This document shows, piece by piece, positions 27,476 through 35,757 of a DNA stretch of 64,000 nucleotides. Position 1 is the first letter of the stretch. Each line of letters starts with the position of its first letter. Source of the DNA: Chitinophaga filiformis (GTDB lineage: Bacteria > Bacteroidota > Bacteroidia > Chitinophagales > Chitinophagaceae). Under the pieces are notes generated by a model that saw only the letters and a program-made list of their open reading frames with translations, searched no databases and was not told the origin of the DNA. The translations under genes were made by a program, and so were the position numbers. The DNA lies in the NCBI RefSeq assembly GCF_900102545.1, contig NZ_FNBN01000003.1, forward strand, positions 549,461 to 613,460, given 5' to 3'.

Positions 27476-28603
27476 ATGAACATCCTTCATGTAATCCCTT
27501 CTTATAAACCTGCTTACGTTTACGGCGGCCCTATCTATTCAAGTTCGGCACTGTGCGAACAACTGGTAGCAGAAGGACATAAGGTGACTGTAGTAACTAC
27601 GACTGCCAACGGAAAAGAGGAGCTGAATGTGCAGCAAGGTGTAGTACAGCAGGTAGACGGTGTGGATACGATCTACTTTAAACGTTTAACAAAAGACCAT
27701 ACACATTTCTCACCAGCGCTGATCAGTTATCTGTACAGGAATATCAAAAAGTATGATGCGGTACATATCCATTCCTGGTGGAACCTGGTGAGCATCTTTA
27801 CGCTGTTGGTATGTTATGTGAGAAGAGTACGTCCTGTAGTTTCTCCCAGGGGTATGCTGAGTGATTATATTCTTGAGACTAATCACAATTTCCAAAAGAA
27901 GATCATACAGAAAGTAGTGGGAGATCCGCTATTATCTAAAGTGAAATTTCATGCTACTTCCCTCGCAGAAGTACACGAGATAAAGAAGATGTATCCGGCA
28001 TCACAAGTGGCAGAGATATTCAACTTCGTGACAGTACCTGAAGCGCCTGTAGTATCTAAGACGGTTCAGCCAAAGATCAGGTTTGTATTCCTGAGCAGGA
28101 TAGATCCGAAGAAAGGACTGGAGCTATTGTTCAAAGCACTTAGTATGGTCAGCTTCCCTTATGAACTGTCTATAGCGGGTCCTTATAAAGAGGATTACCT
28201 GGAGCAGTTGAAAGCGCTGACACGTGAATATGGCATAGACCAGCATATTACCTGGGTAGGGCCAGTATATGGAGATGCTAAGTTCAAATTGCTGCGTGAT
28301 CATGATGTGATGGTGCTGACTTCTCACAATGAAAATTTCGCCAACATCGTTATAGAATCCCTGGCTATGGGTACGCCTGTACTGATCAGTAACATGGTCG
28401 GATTAAGCACTTACATCAGTGATAATCAATTGGGCTGGATCTCTGGTATCGACCCTCAGCATATTAGGGAAATACTGGAGCAGGTATATGCAGAACGTGA
28501 CAGACTGCCAGCTATGTCTGCAGCTGCACCGGTATTGATGCAGCGTGACTTCGACAGAAGCCGGCTGGTAAACAAGTATATCGAATTGTATAAGTCAAAA
28601 TAA
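27476..28603 (+). CDS. Glycosyltransferase, GT4-like
   Basis: The GT-B glycosyltransferase of about 375 aa starts MNILHVIPSYKPAYVYGGP, a start typical of colanic-acid-type GT4 enzymes. It has VSPRGMLSDY in the acceptor half. The donor half shows FVFLSRIDPKKGLELLFKAL (about 205-224) and an E-x7-E motif in SHNENFANIVIESLAMGTPV (about 282-301). The frame is open upstream to ATG 27410 inside the previous gene, but the family N-terminus begins at 27476. The next gene follows after six bases. Confidence 0.87.
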   Translation: MNILHVIPSYKPAYVYGGPIYSSSALCEQLVAEGHKVTVVTTTANGKEELNVQQGVVQQVDGVDTIYFKRLTKDHTHFSPALISYLYRNIKKYDAVHIHSWWNLVSIFTLLVCYVRRVRPVVSPRGMLSDYILETNHNFQKKIIQKVVGDPLLSKVKFHATSLAEVHEIKKMYPASQVAEIFNFVTVPEAPVVSKTVQPKIRFVFLSRIDPKKGLELLFKALSMVSFPYELSIAGPYKEDYLEQLKALTREYGIDQHITWVGPVYGDAKFKLLRDHDVMVLTSHNENFANIVIESLAMGTPVLISNMVGLSTYISDNQLGWISGIDPQHIREILEQVYAERDRLPAMSAAAPVLMQRDFDRSRLVNKYIELYKSK

Positions 28604-28609
28604 ATCAGG

Positions 28610-29470
28610 GTGTCTAATTCTTTAACAGTTATCGTCCTCAGTTATAACGAGGAAAAACATATTACCCGTTGTATTCAGAACCTGAAGCGCGTGTCAGACA
28701 ATATTATCATTATTGACAGTATGTCTACTGACCGCACTGTTGAAATAGCGACTGCACTGGGTGCTACGGTTATTCAGAGACCATGGCCGGGCAATCACTC
28801 TGATCAGTTTAACTGGGCGCTCGACAATTGCAATATCACTACGACATGGACCATGCGCATGGATTGTGATGAATATCTGCTGGATGAACTGATAGATGAG
28901 ATCAATACTAAACTGCCACAGGCAAAACCTGAAACAGGAGGTTATATCATCAAACGTCGTGTGATCTTCATGGAAAAGTGGATGAAACGTGGCGGCTTCT
29001 ATCCGCACCGCCTGCTGCGCATCTGGCGTACGGGCACCGGCAGACTGGAAGAGCGTGCCATGGATGAACATGTGGTACTGGAAAAAGGGGAAACCGAGAC
29101 GTTCCTGCATGATATGGTGGATCATAATCTGAATGACCTTACCTGGTGGACGCATAAACAGAATAACTATGCTTCACGTGAAGTAAAGGATCTGCTGGAT
29201 ATAGAAAGAGGTACAACATCAGCGAATAATGTGGATGTATCATTAAGTGGAGAGCAGTCTTCCCGTAAGAGATGGATCAAAGAAAAAGTATATAGTAAGA
29301 TACCCTTGTTCGTACGTCCATTTATTTATTTTATTTACCGCTACTTTATACGTTTAGGTTTTCTGGATGGCGGCGCGGGCCTTGTATGGCATTTCCTGCA
29401 GGGATTCTGGTACCGCTTCCTGGTAGATGCCAAAATGTATGAATTAAAACGCAATAACAGGTTAAGATAA
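28610..29470 (+). CDS. Glycosyltransferase family 2
   Basis: A 286-aa GT-A enzyme. The N-terminus VIVLSYNEEKHITRCIQNL (about 7-25), IIDSMSTDRTVEIA (about 34-47) and the metal-binding acidic motif MRMDCDEYL (about 82-90) define family 2, in the group of membrane-associated WaaE/KdtX-like inverting transferases. The C-terminus is basic and aromatic, suggesting association with the membrane. It starts at a GTG (28610), with no nearer ATG that preserves the family N-terminus. It sits between a GT4 gene and a VanZ-like gene, with 2-6 bp gaps. Confidence 0.88.
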   Translation: MSNSLTVIVLSYNEEKHITRCIQNLKRVSDNIIIIDSMSTDRTVEIATALGATVIQRPWPGNHSDQFNWALDNCNITTTWTMRMDCDEYLLDELIDEINTKLPQAKPETGGYIIKRRVIFMEKWMKRGGFYPHRLLRIWRTGTGRLEERAMDEHVVLEKGETETFLHDMVDHNLNDLTWWTHKQNNYASREVKDLLDIERGTTSANNVDVSLSGEQSSRKRWIKEKVYSKIPLFVRPFIYFIYRYFIRLGFLDGGAGLVWHFLQGFWYRFLVDAKMYELKRNNRLR

Positions 29471-29472
29471 GG

Positions 29473-29934
29473 ATGATATTGAGAATAAAGAGGCGTATGG
29501 TCGTAGTGACAATGATCATCTATATCGCAGCATTGTTGTATATCGTTTTCCTCGAGCCAACAAGGAGTGCCGGCGAACACTATGCCCCACCGAGATGGGT
29601 GCCACTGAAGAGTAATTATGATTTCATTATTGAAGCCGGTCATTCTATCAGACACTGGCTTTTCTTTCTGCTGAATTTACTGGGCAATATCATATTGTTC
29701 ATGCCATTCGGCGCCCTTGGAGATGCATTGTCAGGAACACCTGCCAATAAATTTAGAGTAATAATCACTGCATTCTTTTTCAGCCTGTGTATTGAATCGT
29801 TGCAGCTGGCCTTTATGATCGGTGTGTTTGATGCTGATGATATCCTGCTGAACACACTCGGTGCCTACCTGGGTCTTTGCATATACCGTTACCTGGTAAG
29901 AAAAGATGTAGTACTTGTTTATAATAATTCCTGA
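29473..29934 (+). CDS. VanZ-like membrane protein
   Basis: A 153-aa protein with about four transmembrane helices. The VanZ family pattern is visible: helix 1 at about 9-27, a polar periplasmic loop ending VPLKSNYDFI, then NLLGNIILFMPFGALG (about 68-83), and the late ESLQLAFMIGVFDADDILLNT (split over helices 3-4, about 112-132). VanZ proteins are found in glycopeptide-resistance and polysaccharide clusters; their biochemical role is not settled. The gene starts two bases after the GT2 stop and ends five bases before wcaF, so it is part of the polysaccharide operon. Confidence 0.85.
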   Translation: MILRIKRRMVVVTMIIYIAALLYIVFLEPTRSAGEHYAPPRWVPLKSNYDFIIEAGHSIRHWLFFLLNLLGNIILFMPFGALGDALSGTPANKFRVIITAFFFSLCIESLQLAFMIGVFDADDILLNTLGAYLGLCIYRYLVRKDVVLVYNNS

Positions 29935-29939
29935 TAGCA

Positions 29940-30506
29940 ATGGATAACTTTTATCTGTCACAGGTCCGCTTAAAAGACTTTAACGCTGCTGAAGGCCTGG
30001 ACCGCGGCGCTGGTAAATTAAAGGAAACCTGCTGGTACATTGTCAAGATGCTGTTCTTCCTGACAGCCTTTCCTGTGCCCTCCGGTATCAAGGCCAGACT
30101 ACTGCGCCTGTTCGGAGCGAAGGTAGGGAGTGGTGTAGTGATCAAGCCCAGAGTGAACATTCATTTCCCCTGGAAACTGGAAATAGGTAATGATGTGTGG
30201 CTGGGGGAAGAAGCTTACCTGCTCAACTTCGAGCCATTGGTGATAGGCAATAACGTGTGTATATCACAACGCGCGTTTCTATGCGGAGGCAATCACAATT
30301 TCAGGCATCCTGCCATGCCATATCGCAATGCGCCTATTACGTTGATGGATGGATGCTGGGTAGGCGCCTGTGTATTCATCGGGCCAGGTGTTACTATTGG
30401 AACAGACACTGTGATCACAGCAGGTTCTGTAGTGACGGCTTCTGTAGCACAGAATGGTATATTCAAAGGCAATCCACTGGCGTTTGTGTCAGAGAGATGG
30501 AGATAA
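29940..30506 (+). CDS. wcaF: WcaF-like colanic acid acetyltransferase
   Basis: The 188-aa left-handed beta-helix acetyltransferase closely follows the WcaF pattern: LLRLFGAKVGSGVVIKPRVN (about 56-75), PWKLEIGNDVWLGEEAYL and VIGNNVCISQRAFLCGGNHN. The C-terminal coils VGACVFIGPGVTIGTDTVI and GSVVTASV follow. In colanic acid synthesis WcaF acetylates a fucose residue. With GDP-fucose genes in the same operon the same job is likely here, though unproven. The catalytic His is probably that of GGNHNF. Confidence 0.87.
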   Translation: MDNFYLSQVRLKDFNAAEGLDRGAGKLKETCWYIVKMLFFLTAFPVPSGIKARLLRLFGAKVGSGVVIKPRVNIHFPWKLEIGNDVWLGEEAYLLNFEPLVIGNNVCISQRAFLCGGNHNFRHPAMPYRNAPITLMDGCWVGACVFIGPGVTIGTDTVITAGSVVTASVAQNGIFKGNPLAFVSERWR

Positions 30507-30534
30507 TAAAAAAAACAGAAATCTATATAGCGGT

Positions 30535-31779
30535 ATGTCCAAGCGATTACTATTGATTGGAGGTAATTTCTCTCCGGAACCCACCGGGATAGGTAAGTAT
30601 AATGGTGAAATGATCAAGTGGCTGGCAGCGCAGGGATACGATTGCACTGTCATTACCAGTTATCCTTATTATCCGGAGTGGAAGGTGCAGCCTCCATATG
30701 ACAGGAACAAGAACTGGTATAAGAAGGAAGTAATAGAGAACAACGGACAGGGAGGAAAGATCACTGTATATCGTTGTCCGCAGTACGTGCCGGCAAAGCC
30801 ATCCGGCAAGACGCGTATCATGCTGGACTTCTCTTTCGCAGTATCTGCCTTTTTCAAAATACTGCAATTGCTGCCCCGTAAAAAGTATGATGTAGTGATC
30901 ACGGTGGTACCACCGTTTCACCTGGGATTACTGGCAGTACTCTATAAAAAATTCAAAGGCGCGAAGTTCTTTTATCACATACAGGATATGCAGATAGAGG
31001 CGGCACGCGACCTCAAGATGATCTCATCTCCAAAACTCATCAAAGCATTGTTCGGATTGGAGCGCTATATCTTTAAGAATGCGGATATGGTTAGCAGTAT
31101 ATCAGACGGTATGATGCGTAAAATCCAGGAGAAAGCAGGCAAGGATATTTTCTTCTTCCCGAACTGGGTGGATGTTACCTTGTTCCATCCTATTGAAGAC
31201 CGTGCCAAACTAAAGACAGAATACGGCTTTGACAGCAATGACAAGATCGTGCTGTATTCAGGTGCGATAGGAGAGAAGCAGGGACTGGAAGCAATTTTGA
31301 ATACAGCTGAAACGCTGAAGAGTGATAAACAACTGAAGTTCCTGATCTGTGGTTCTGGCCCTTACAAAGAGAAATTGAAAGGAGAAGCGGAGGCAAGAGG
31401 TCTTGATAATGTGATATTCTTTCCGCTACAGCCATTTGAAAAATTCAATCAGTTCCTCAATATGGCAGATGTGCACCTGGTGATACAAAAAGGTAACGCG
31501 AGCGACCTGGTGATGCCGTCCAAACTGACCACTATCCTGGCAGTAGGAGGATTGGCACTGATCACTGCGAATAGCGGAACAAGCCTGTATGAGCTGGTAG
31601 ACAAACATAATATGGGTATACTGGTAAAGGCGGAAGATCAACAGGCGCTTACTGATGGTATCATCAGGGCGATGGAGGACAATGCTTCTGAAATAGCAAG
31701 GAACGGACGTGTGTATGCAGAATCACATTTGTCTGTAGGAAAAATAATGTCTCGTTTTGAGGAAGCCGTAGTTAGTTAA
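30535..31779 (+). CDS. wcaI: WcaI-family glycosyltransferase
   Basis: The GT4-type enzyme of about 414 aa matches colanic-acid WcaI: LLLIGGNFSPEPTGIGKYNG at the start, ITSYPYYPEWKV (about 39-50), YDVVITVVPPFHLGLLA (about 116-132) and FYHIQDMQIEAA (about 144-155). The late MPSKLTTILAVGG replaces the usual E-x7-E region, as is normal for WcaI. WcaI transfers a sugar (glucose or fucose in models of colanic acid synthesis) to the lipid-linked intermediate. The start was set at ATG 30535 (MSKRLLLIGG); the frame is open upstream within wcaF. Confidence 0.85.
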   Translation: MSKRLLLIGGNFSPEPTGIGKYNGEMIKWLAAQGYDCTVITSYPYYPEWKVQPPYDRNKNWYKKEVIENNGQGGKITVYRCPQYVPAKPSGKTRIMLDFSFAVSAFFKILQLLPRKKYDVVITVVPPFHLGLLAVLYKKFKGAKFFYHIQDMQIEAARDLKMISSPKLIKALFGLERYIFKNADMVSSISDGMMRKIQEKAGKDIFFFPNWVDVTLFHPIEDRAKLKTEYGFDSNDKIVLYSGAIGEKQGLEAILNTAETLKSDKQLKFLICGSGPYKEKLKGEAEARGLDNVIFFPLQPFEKFNQFLNMADVHLVIQKGNASDLVMPSKLTTILAVGGLALITANSGTSLYELVDKHNMGILVKAEDQQALTDGIIRAMEDNASEIARNGRVYAESHLSVGKIMSRFEEAVVS

Positions 31780-31800
31780 CATCATTGAACCTTATTTTAT

Positions 31801-33186
31801 ATGTTAGACCGATATCTTAAAATATGCAGCATCCAGATCCTTGTAATGGATTTTATTTGCCTCAATGCATTCTTCTTTTTTACACTTTACTGGCTGCAGC
31901 AGTATGGCGTGCCGGTAAGCGTTAACAGAGATACTTTCCTGCTGGCTTCAAATATCGCATGGATTGTTGCCCTGTATACGACAGGCATTTATTTTATGAG
32001 CCAGCAGATGTCTGTGGAGAGGATTATCAAAAAACTGCTGCAGAGTATTATGTTGTACCTGCTGCTGTTACTGGCGTTCGTGTTCCTGAACAAGGAAGCT
32101 TTTAACAGGATCTTCATTGTAACCTATATGACATTGTTCGTACTGGTTGTGTTGCTGGACAGGCTCTTCTTTTATATGCTCACGAACTATATCATTCATC
32201 GTAAGGAGATCGAACGTAAGGTGGTAATTGTGGGCTATAACGAGCTTTCAAAGCAATTGGTGGATAACCTGGTAGGCCGTAAAAGTAACCTGCGTTTTGA
32301 AGGGTATTTTGAAGAATATAACAATGTACATGAACTGTCTTTATATCCGGTGATAGGTACACTGAAAGACTGCATCCCATATGCACAGTCAAACAATATC
32401 AGGGAGATCTATTCTACATTATCACCTGAGCAGTTCCCGTATCTGTATACGCTCGCGCATGAAGCAGAACGCCATTTTATCCGTTTCCGCTTCGTGCCTG
32501 ACTTCAGGATGTTCGTGAACCGCCAGATATATGTAGACTACCTGGATAATATACCTATCATATCATTGAGAGCAGAGCCGCTGGATGATATTGCCAACCG
32601 GTTGAGGAAACGTATTTTTGATATTGTATTCAGTGGTGCTGTGATGTTGTTCATTCTGAGCTGGCTCATACCACTGCTGGCGTTGCTGATAAGACTGGAA
32701 TCAAGAGGACCGATATTCTTTGTGCAGCACCGTACTGGGCGTAACAATCAAACCTTCCGTTGTCTGAAGTTCAGGAGTATGTATGTGAACAAGGATGCTA
32801 ATTCCAAACAGGCAACAAGGAATGACCGTCGTTTTACGAAGATCGGGCGTATATTGCGTAAGACAAATCTGGATGAGATGCCACAGTTCCTCAATGTGTT
32901 CCTGGGTGATATGTCTATCGTTGGCCCACGTCCGCATATGTTGAAACATACAGAAGAATATTCAGCAATCATCCAGAAATATATGATCCGTCACTTCCTG
33001 AAACCTGGTATTACAGGCTGGGCGCAGGTAAACGGGTATCGCGGTGAAGTTACTGATGAACTGCATTTGCGTAAACGTATTGAACATGATATCTGGTACA
33101 TGGAAAACTGGTCGGTGTATTTAGATCTGCGAATTATATTTTTAACTGTATTTAACACTATAAGAGGAGATAAGAACGCATTTTAA
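31801..33186 (+). CDS. wcaJ: Undecaprenyl-phosphate glucose phosphotransferase (WcaJ-like)
   Basis: The 461-aa polyisoprenyl-phosphate hexose-1-phosphate transferase starts repeat-unit synthesis by moving a sugar phosphate (glucose-1-P for WcaJ) to undecaprenyl phosphate. It has four N-terminal hydrophobic helices (to about residue 125), then a Rossmann-like CoA-binding-type domain (VVIVGYNELSKQLVDNL). The catalytic bacterial sugar transferase domain follows from about 266: KRIFDIVFSGAVML, CLKFRSMYVNKDANSKQATR, LRKTNLDEMPQFLNVFLGDM, SIVGPRPHML. It is the last gene of the polysaccharide run. No clear terminator hairpin follows. Confidence 0.92.
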   Translation: MLDRYLKICSIQILVMDFICLNAFFFFTLYWLQQYGVPVSVNRDTFLLASNIAWIVALYTTGIYFMSQQMSVERIIKKLLQSIMLYLLLLLAFVFLNKEAFNRIFIVTYMTLFVLVVLLDRLFFYMLTNYIIHRKEIERKVVIVGYNELSKQLVDNLVGRKSNLRFEGYFEEYNNVHELSLYPVIGTLKDCIPYAQSNNIREIYSTLSPEQFPYLYTLAHEAERHFIRFRFVPDFRMFVNRQIYVDYLDNIPIISLRAEPLDDIANRLRKRIFDIVFSGAVMLFILSWLIPLLALLIRLESRGPIFFVQHRTGRNNQTFRCLKFRSMYVNKDANSKQATRNDRRFTKIGRILRKTNLDEMPQFLNVFLGDMSIVGPRPHMLKHTEEYSAIIQKYMIRHFLKPGITGWAQVNGYRGEVTDELHLRKRIEHDIWYMENWSVYLDLRIIFLTVFNTIRGDKNAF

Positions 33187-33320
33187 CATTTTTTATAGCA
33201 TATTTTACTCGTATTAGTAGGAATGTTAATGGAAAAGAAATCGCGTTAAGTGTTATTTTTACACTCCGGTAGTCAGGGTACACCGGGGTCAACTTCAGGG
33301 ATGCCTGTAAACAGCGTTAC

Positions 33321-34007
33321 ATGAAAAGTTCTGTGTCAGCACAAAATTTCCTTGACGACAGCCGGCTAATAGAAGACATCTTTCACGAATTGAAATCTAT
33401 TGTAGCAAGCATTCTTTCAAGTGTTGAACTCATAGTACTGTACGACGGGAAAGCAATGGGAAACAAGATTACCCGTCAGGCAGAATCAATCAAATCGCAG
33501 GTGATAGAGCTTGATTTTCAGCTGCAGAATATAAGGATCATACAGCATATGCTGGATAAAACCTTCCAGCTGAAGCGAAAGATGACCAACTTGCATTTCT
33601 TTCTGGGACAACTGGTACGTGAAGAGCCATACAACAATCTACTGTCTCCCGCCGTTGAATTACAGCATAGTAAAATACCTGTGGAGGCGAACATTGACGA
33701 AACCGTGATGCGGCAGTTGATCCTAAACCTTTTTTTCTGGATGCAACGGCACTCAACCACCCATCAGATCCCGAAGATGGTATTTAGTTTTGAGCCTGGA
33801 TACTTTGAAATAAAGGGAACCTTTTATGCAAATTATATCTTCTCGTCTCCTTTCAAGTCATCGGAGAAAGGGGATAGCGAAATATTTCACCAGCCGATAT
33901 GTCATATGATGTCGTATTTCGCCGCCTTACATGACGGCACTTTTGAAATACTGGCGGAACCGGAGAAGAATGTAGTGGTGCTGGTGAAAATACCCTGTAA
34001 GGCTTAG
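33321..34007 (+). CDS. Degenerate histidine kinase-like protein (pseudokinase)
   Basis: The 228-aa protein has the outline of a kinase core but lacks catalytic motifs. An H-box-like helix is present: DIFHELKSIVASILSSVELI, with His22 kept but the usual Thr-Pro replaced by Ser-Ile. An N-box-like segment RQLILNLFFWMQRH at about 136-149 lacks the usual NA-x-K-[FY]. The end of the ATPase fold is recognisable (DGTFEILAEPEK...VVLVKIP), but neither a D-x-G-x-G (G1) nor a G-x-G-L-G (G2) box exists, so ATP binding is unlikely. No membrane segment is visible. It follows the polysaccharide operon by 134 bp and ends 55 bp before a shared terminator. A phosphotransfer or decoy role for the kinase systems near 5242-7481 is inference only. 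Confidence 0.7.
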   Translation: MKSSVSAQNFLDDSRLIEDIFHELKSIVASILSSVELIVLYDGKAMGNKITRQAESIKSQVIELDFQLQNIRIIQHMLDKTFQLKRKMTNLHFFLGQLVREEPYNNLLSPAVELQHSKIPVEANIDETVMRQLILNLFFWMQRHSTTHQIPKMVFSFEPGYFEIKGTFYANYIFSSPFKSSEKGDSEIFHQPICHMMSYFAALHDGTFEILAEPEKNVVVLVKIPCKA

Positions 34008-34061
34008 GTCTTACAGCCCGAAACACGTCTCTTAGAAACAATAAGATAAGGTTAAAACAAA

Positions 34062-34092
34062 AGGGGATATTTCCATATCCCCTATTTTTTTT
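34062..34092. terminator. Bidirectional terminator between the pseudokinase and mqo
   Basis: A 9-bp stem AGGGGATAT / ATATCCCCT with a TTCC loop is followed on the plus strand by a run of eight Ts and preceded by an A-rich stretch. It lies between two convergent genes (ends 34007 and 34115) and can serve both. Confidence 0.85.
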
Positions 34093-34114
34093 ATTACCAG
34101 TATGTAAATTCTGC

Positions 34115-35599
34115 TTATTTCTTCAGCTGTAATACTGCATTTGACCAGGTTCTTACCTGCTCCAGGAGAGTAGGATTCTCCGCCAGCTTTTGTCCGTAAG
34201 ATGGGATCATCTGTCTCAGCTTGTTCTGCCATGCCGGCGTTGCCAGCATTTTAGGGAAGCAACGTTCCAGTAATTCCAGCATAATGGATACTGCAGTGGA
34301 AGCGCCAGGAGAAGCGCCCAAAAGGGCTGCAATAGAGCCATCTGCGGCACTCACTACTTCAGTACCAAATTCGAGGATGCCGACATGTTCAGGATCTTTT
34401 TTTATCACCTGTACACGTTGTCCTGCCACCTCCAGTTCCCAGTCTTCCATCTTCGCTTCCGGCAGGAATGCCTGCAGGGCTTCCAGTCTTTCTTCCGGCG
34501 ACTGACGTACCTGATCGATCAGGTATTTGGTCAGTGGCAGATTGTCCAGTCCAGCGGCCAGCATAGGACGGATATTGTTGAACTTAATAGATTTAGGCAG
34601 ATCGAGCCAGGAACCATTCTTCAGGAACTTAGTAGAGAAGCCGGCATAAGGTCCGAATAGCAGGGCCTTTTTACCATCTATCACACGTGTATCCAGGTGA
34701 GGCACGGACATAGGGGGAGCCCCTACAGAAGCTTTACCGTATACTTTTGCAGCGTGTTTTTCAACAATTGCCGGATTCTTGCAGACAAGCCACTGACCGC
34801 TTACGGGGAAGCCGCCAAAGCCTTTACCTTCAGGAATGTCTGATTTTACCAGCAGCGGCAGAGAACCACCACCAGCGCCTATGAATACAAATCTTGTATG
34901 TAGTTTTCTTTTCTTGCCTGTTTCCAGGTTTTTTACCTTCAGATACCACCTGCCATCTTCTTCTCTGTCGAGGTCGCGTACTTCATGTTTCAGGTGTACC
35001 TGTACGCCTTCCTGCTTCTGCAGATGGCCGATGAGTGCACGTGTGAGAGCGCCGAAGTTGATATCAGTACCGGCTTCCATACGGGTAGCCGCTACTTTTT
35101 CAGAAGCGTCTCTTCCTTCCATCACCAATGGGATCCATTGTTTCAGGACGGCAGGATCTTCTGAATACTCCATACCCTTGAATAAATTGTTGGCTTCCAG
35201 CAATTGCTGGCGTTTCTTCAGGTATTGAACGTTGTTTTCACCCCATACAAAGCTCATGTGAGGAACACTCTGTATAAATGTCTCCGGGGATTTAACGCAC
35301 CCTTCCTGTACCAGGAAAGACCAGAACTCCTTGGATACTTCAAAGGATTCAGCAATCTTAATCGCTTTACCGATCTCGATATTACCATTCTTCTCGGGAG
35401 TATAGTTGAGTTCGCAGAAGGCAGAATGCCCTGTACCTGCGTTATTCCATGCATCCGAACTTTCTCCTGCAATGATATCCAGTCTTTCGAATATCTCAAT
35501 GGTCAGTTCCGGTTGTAATTCTTTCAACAGTACGCCAAGCGTTGCACTCATTATGCCCGCACCGATTAAGACGATGTCAGGCGCCGATTTAGGAGACAT
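34115..35599 (-). CDS. mqo: Malate:quinone oxidoreductase
   Basis: The 494-aa FAD enzyme oxidises malate to oxaloacetate and passes electrons to the quinone pool at the inner membrane. The N-terminal FAD motif [15 protein letters not shown] (about 11-25) and EIFERLD are followed by the MQO-specific [17 protein letters not shown] (about 52-68). [40 protein letters not shown] and [12 protein letters not shown] are further family blocks. The length is normal. It is monocistronic, with its own -7 box about 30 bp upstream and a strong terminator downstream, and is not part of the nitrate operon that ends 159 bp upstream. Confidence 0.96.
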   Translation of the reverse strand: MSPKSAPDIVLIGAGIMSATLGVLLKELQPELTIEIFERLDIIAGESSDAWNNAGTGHSAFCELNYTPEKNGNIEIGKAIKIAESFEVSKEFWSFLVQEGCVKSPETFIQSVPHMSFVWGENNVQYLKKRQQLLEANNLFKGMEYSEDPAVLKQWIPLVMEGRDASEKVAATRMEAGTDINFGALTRALIGHLQKQEGVQVHLKHEVRDLDREEDGRWYLKVKNLETGKKRKLHTRFVFIGAGGGSLPLLVKSDIPEGKGFGGFPVSGQWLVCKNPAIVEKHAAKVYGKASVGAPPMSVPHLDTRVIDGKKALLFGPYAGFSTKFLKNGSWLDLPKSIKFNNIRPMLAAGLDNLPLTKYLIDQVRQSPEERLEALQAFLPEAKMEDWELEVAGQRVQVIKKDPEHVGILEFGTEVVSAADGSIAALLGASPGASTAVSIMLELLERCFPKMLATPAWQNKLRQMIPSYGQKLAENPTLLEQVRTWSNAVLQLKK

Positions 35600-35626
35600 A
35601 TTAAACTATTTACGCGATTTGCGCTG

Positions 35627-35634
35627 CAAAAGTA
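35627..35634 (-). promoter_or_regulatory. mqo: Candidate -7 element of the mqo promoter
   Basis: On the minus strand this reads TACTTTTG, an exact fit to the Bacteroidota -7 consensus TAnnTTTG, 28 bp before the mqo ATG. A short leader of about 20 nt would result. No TTG at the ideal -33 distance was found, so the element is supported by the -7 box alone. Confidence 0.45.
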
Positions 35635-35757
35635 ATACGAAAAACAATAGTTCTATAACGTTTTAGTGTTCGTATTACACCTTTTTACGATAAAATATTG
35701 TCATTTTTCACTGTAACTACCTGCTGTAGTGCATATACTAAAAATGCAAATATATTG

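Noticed and set aside
33187..33320. Possible short gene or terminator after wcaJ
   Set aside because: Only an AT-rich run without a stable hairpin or an open frame with coding character.
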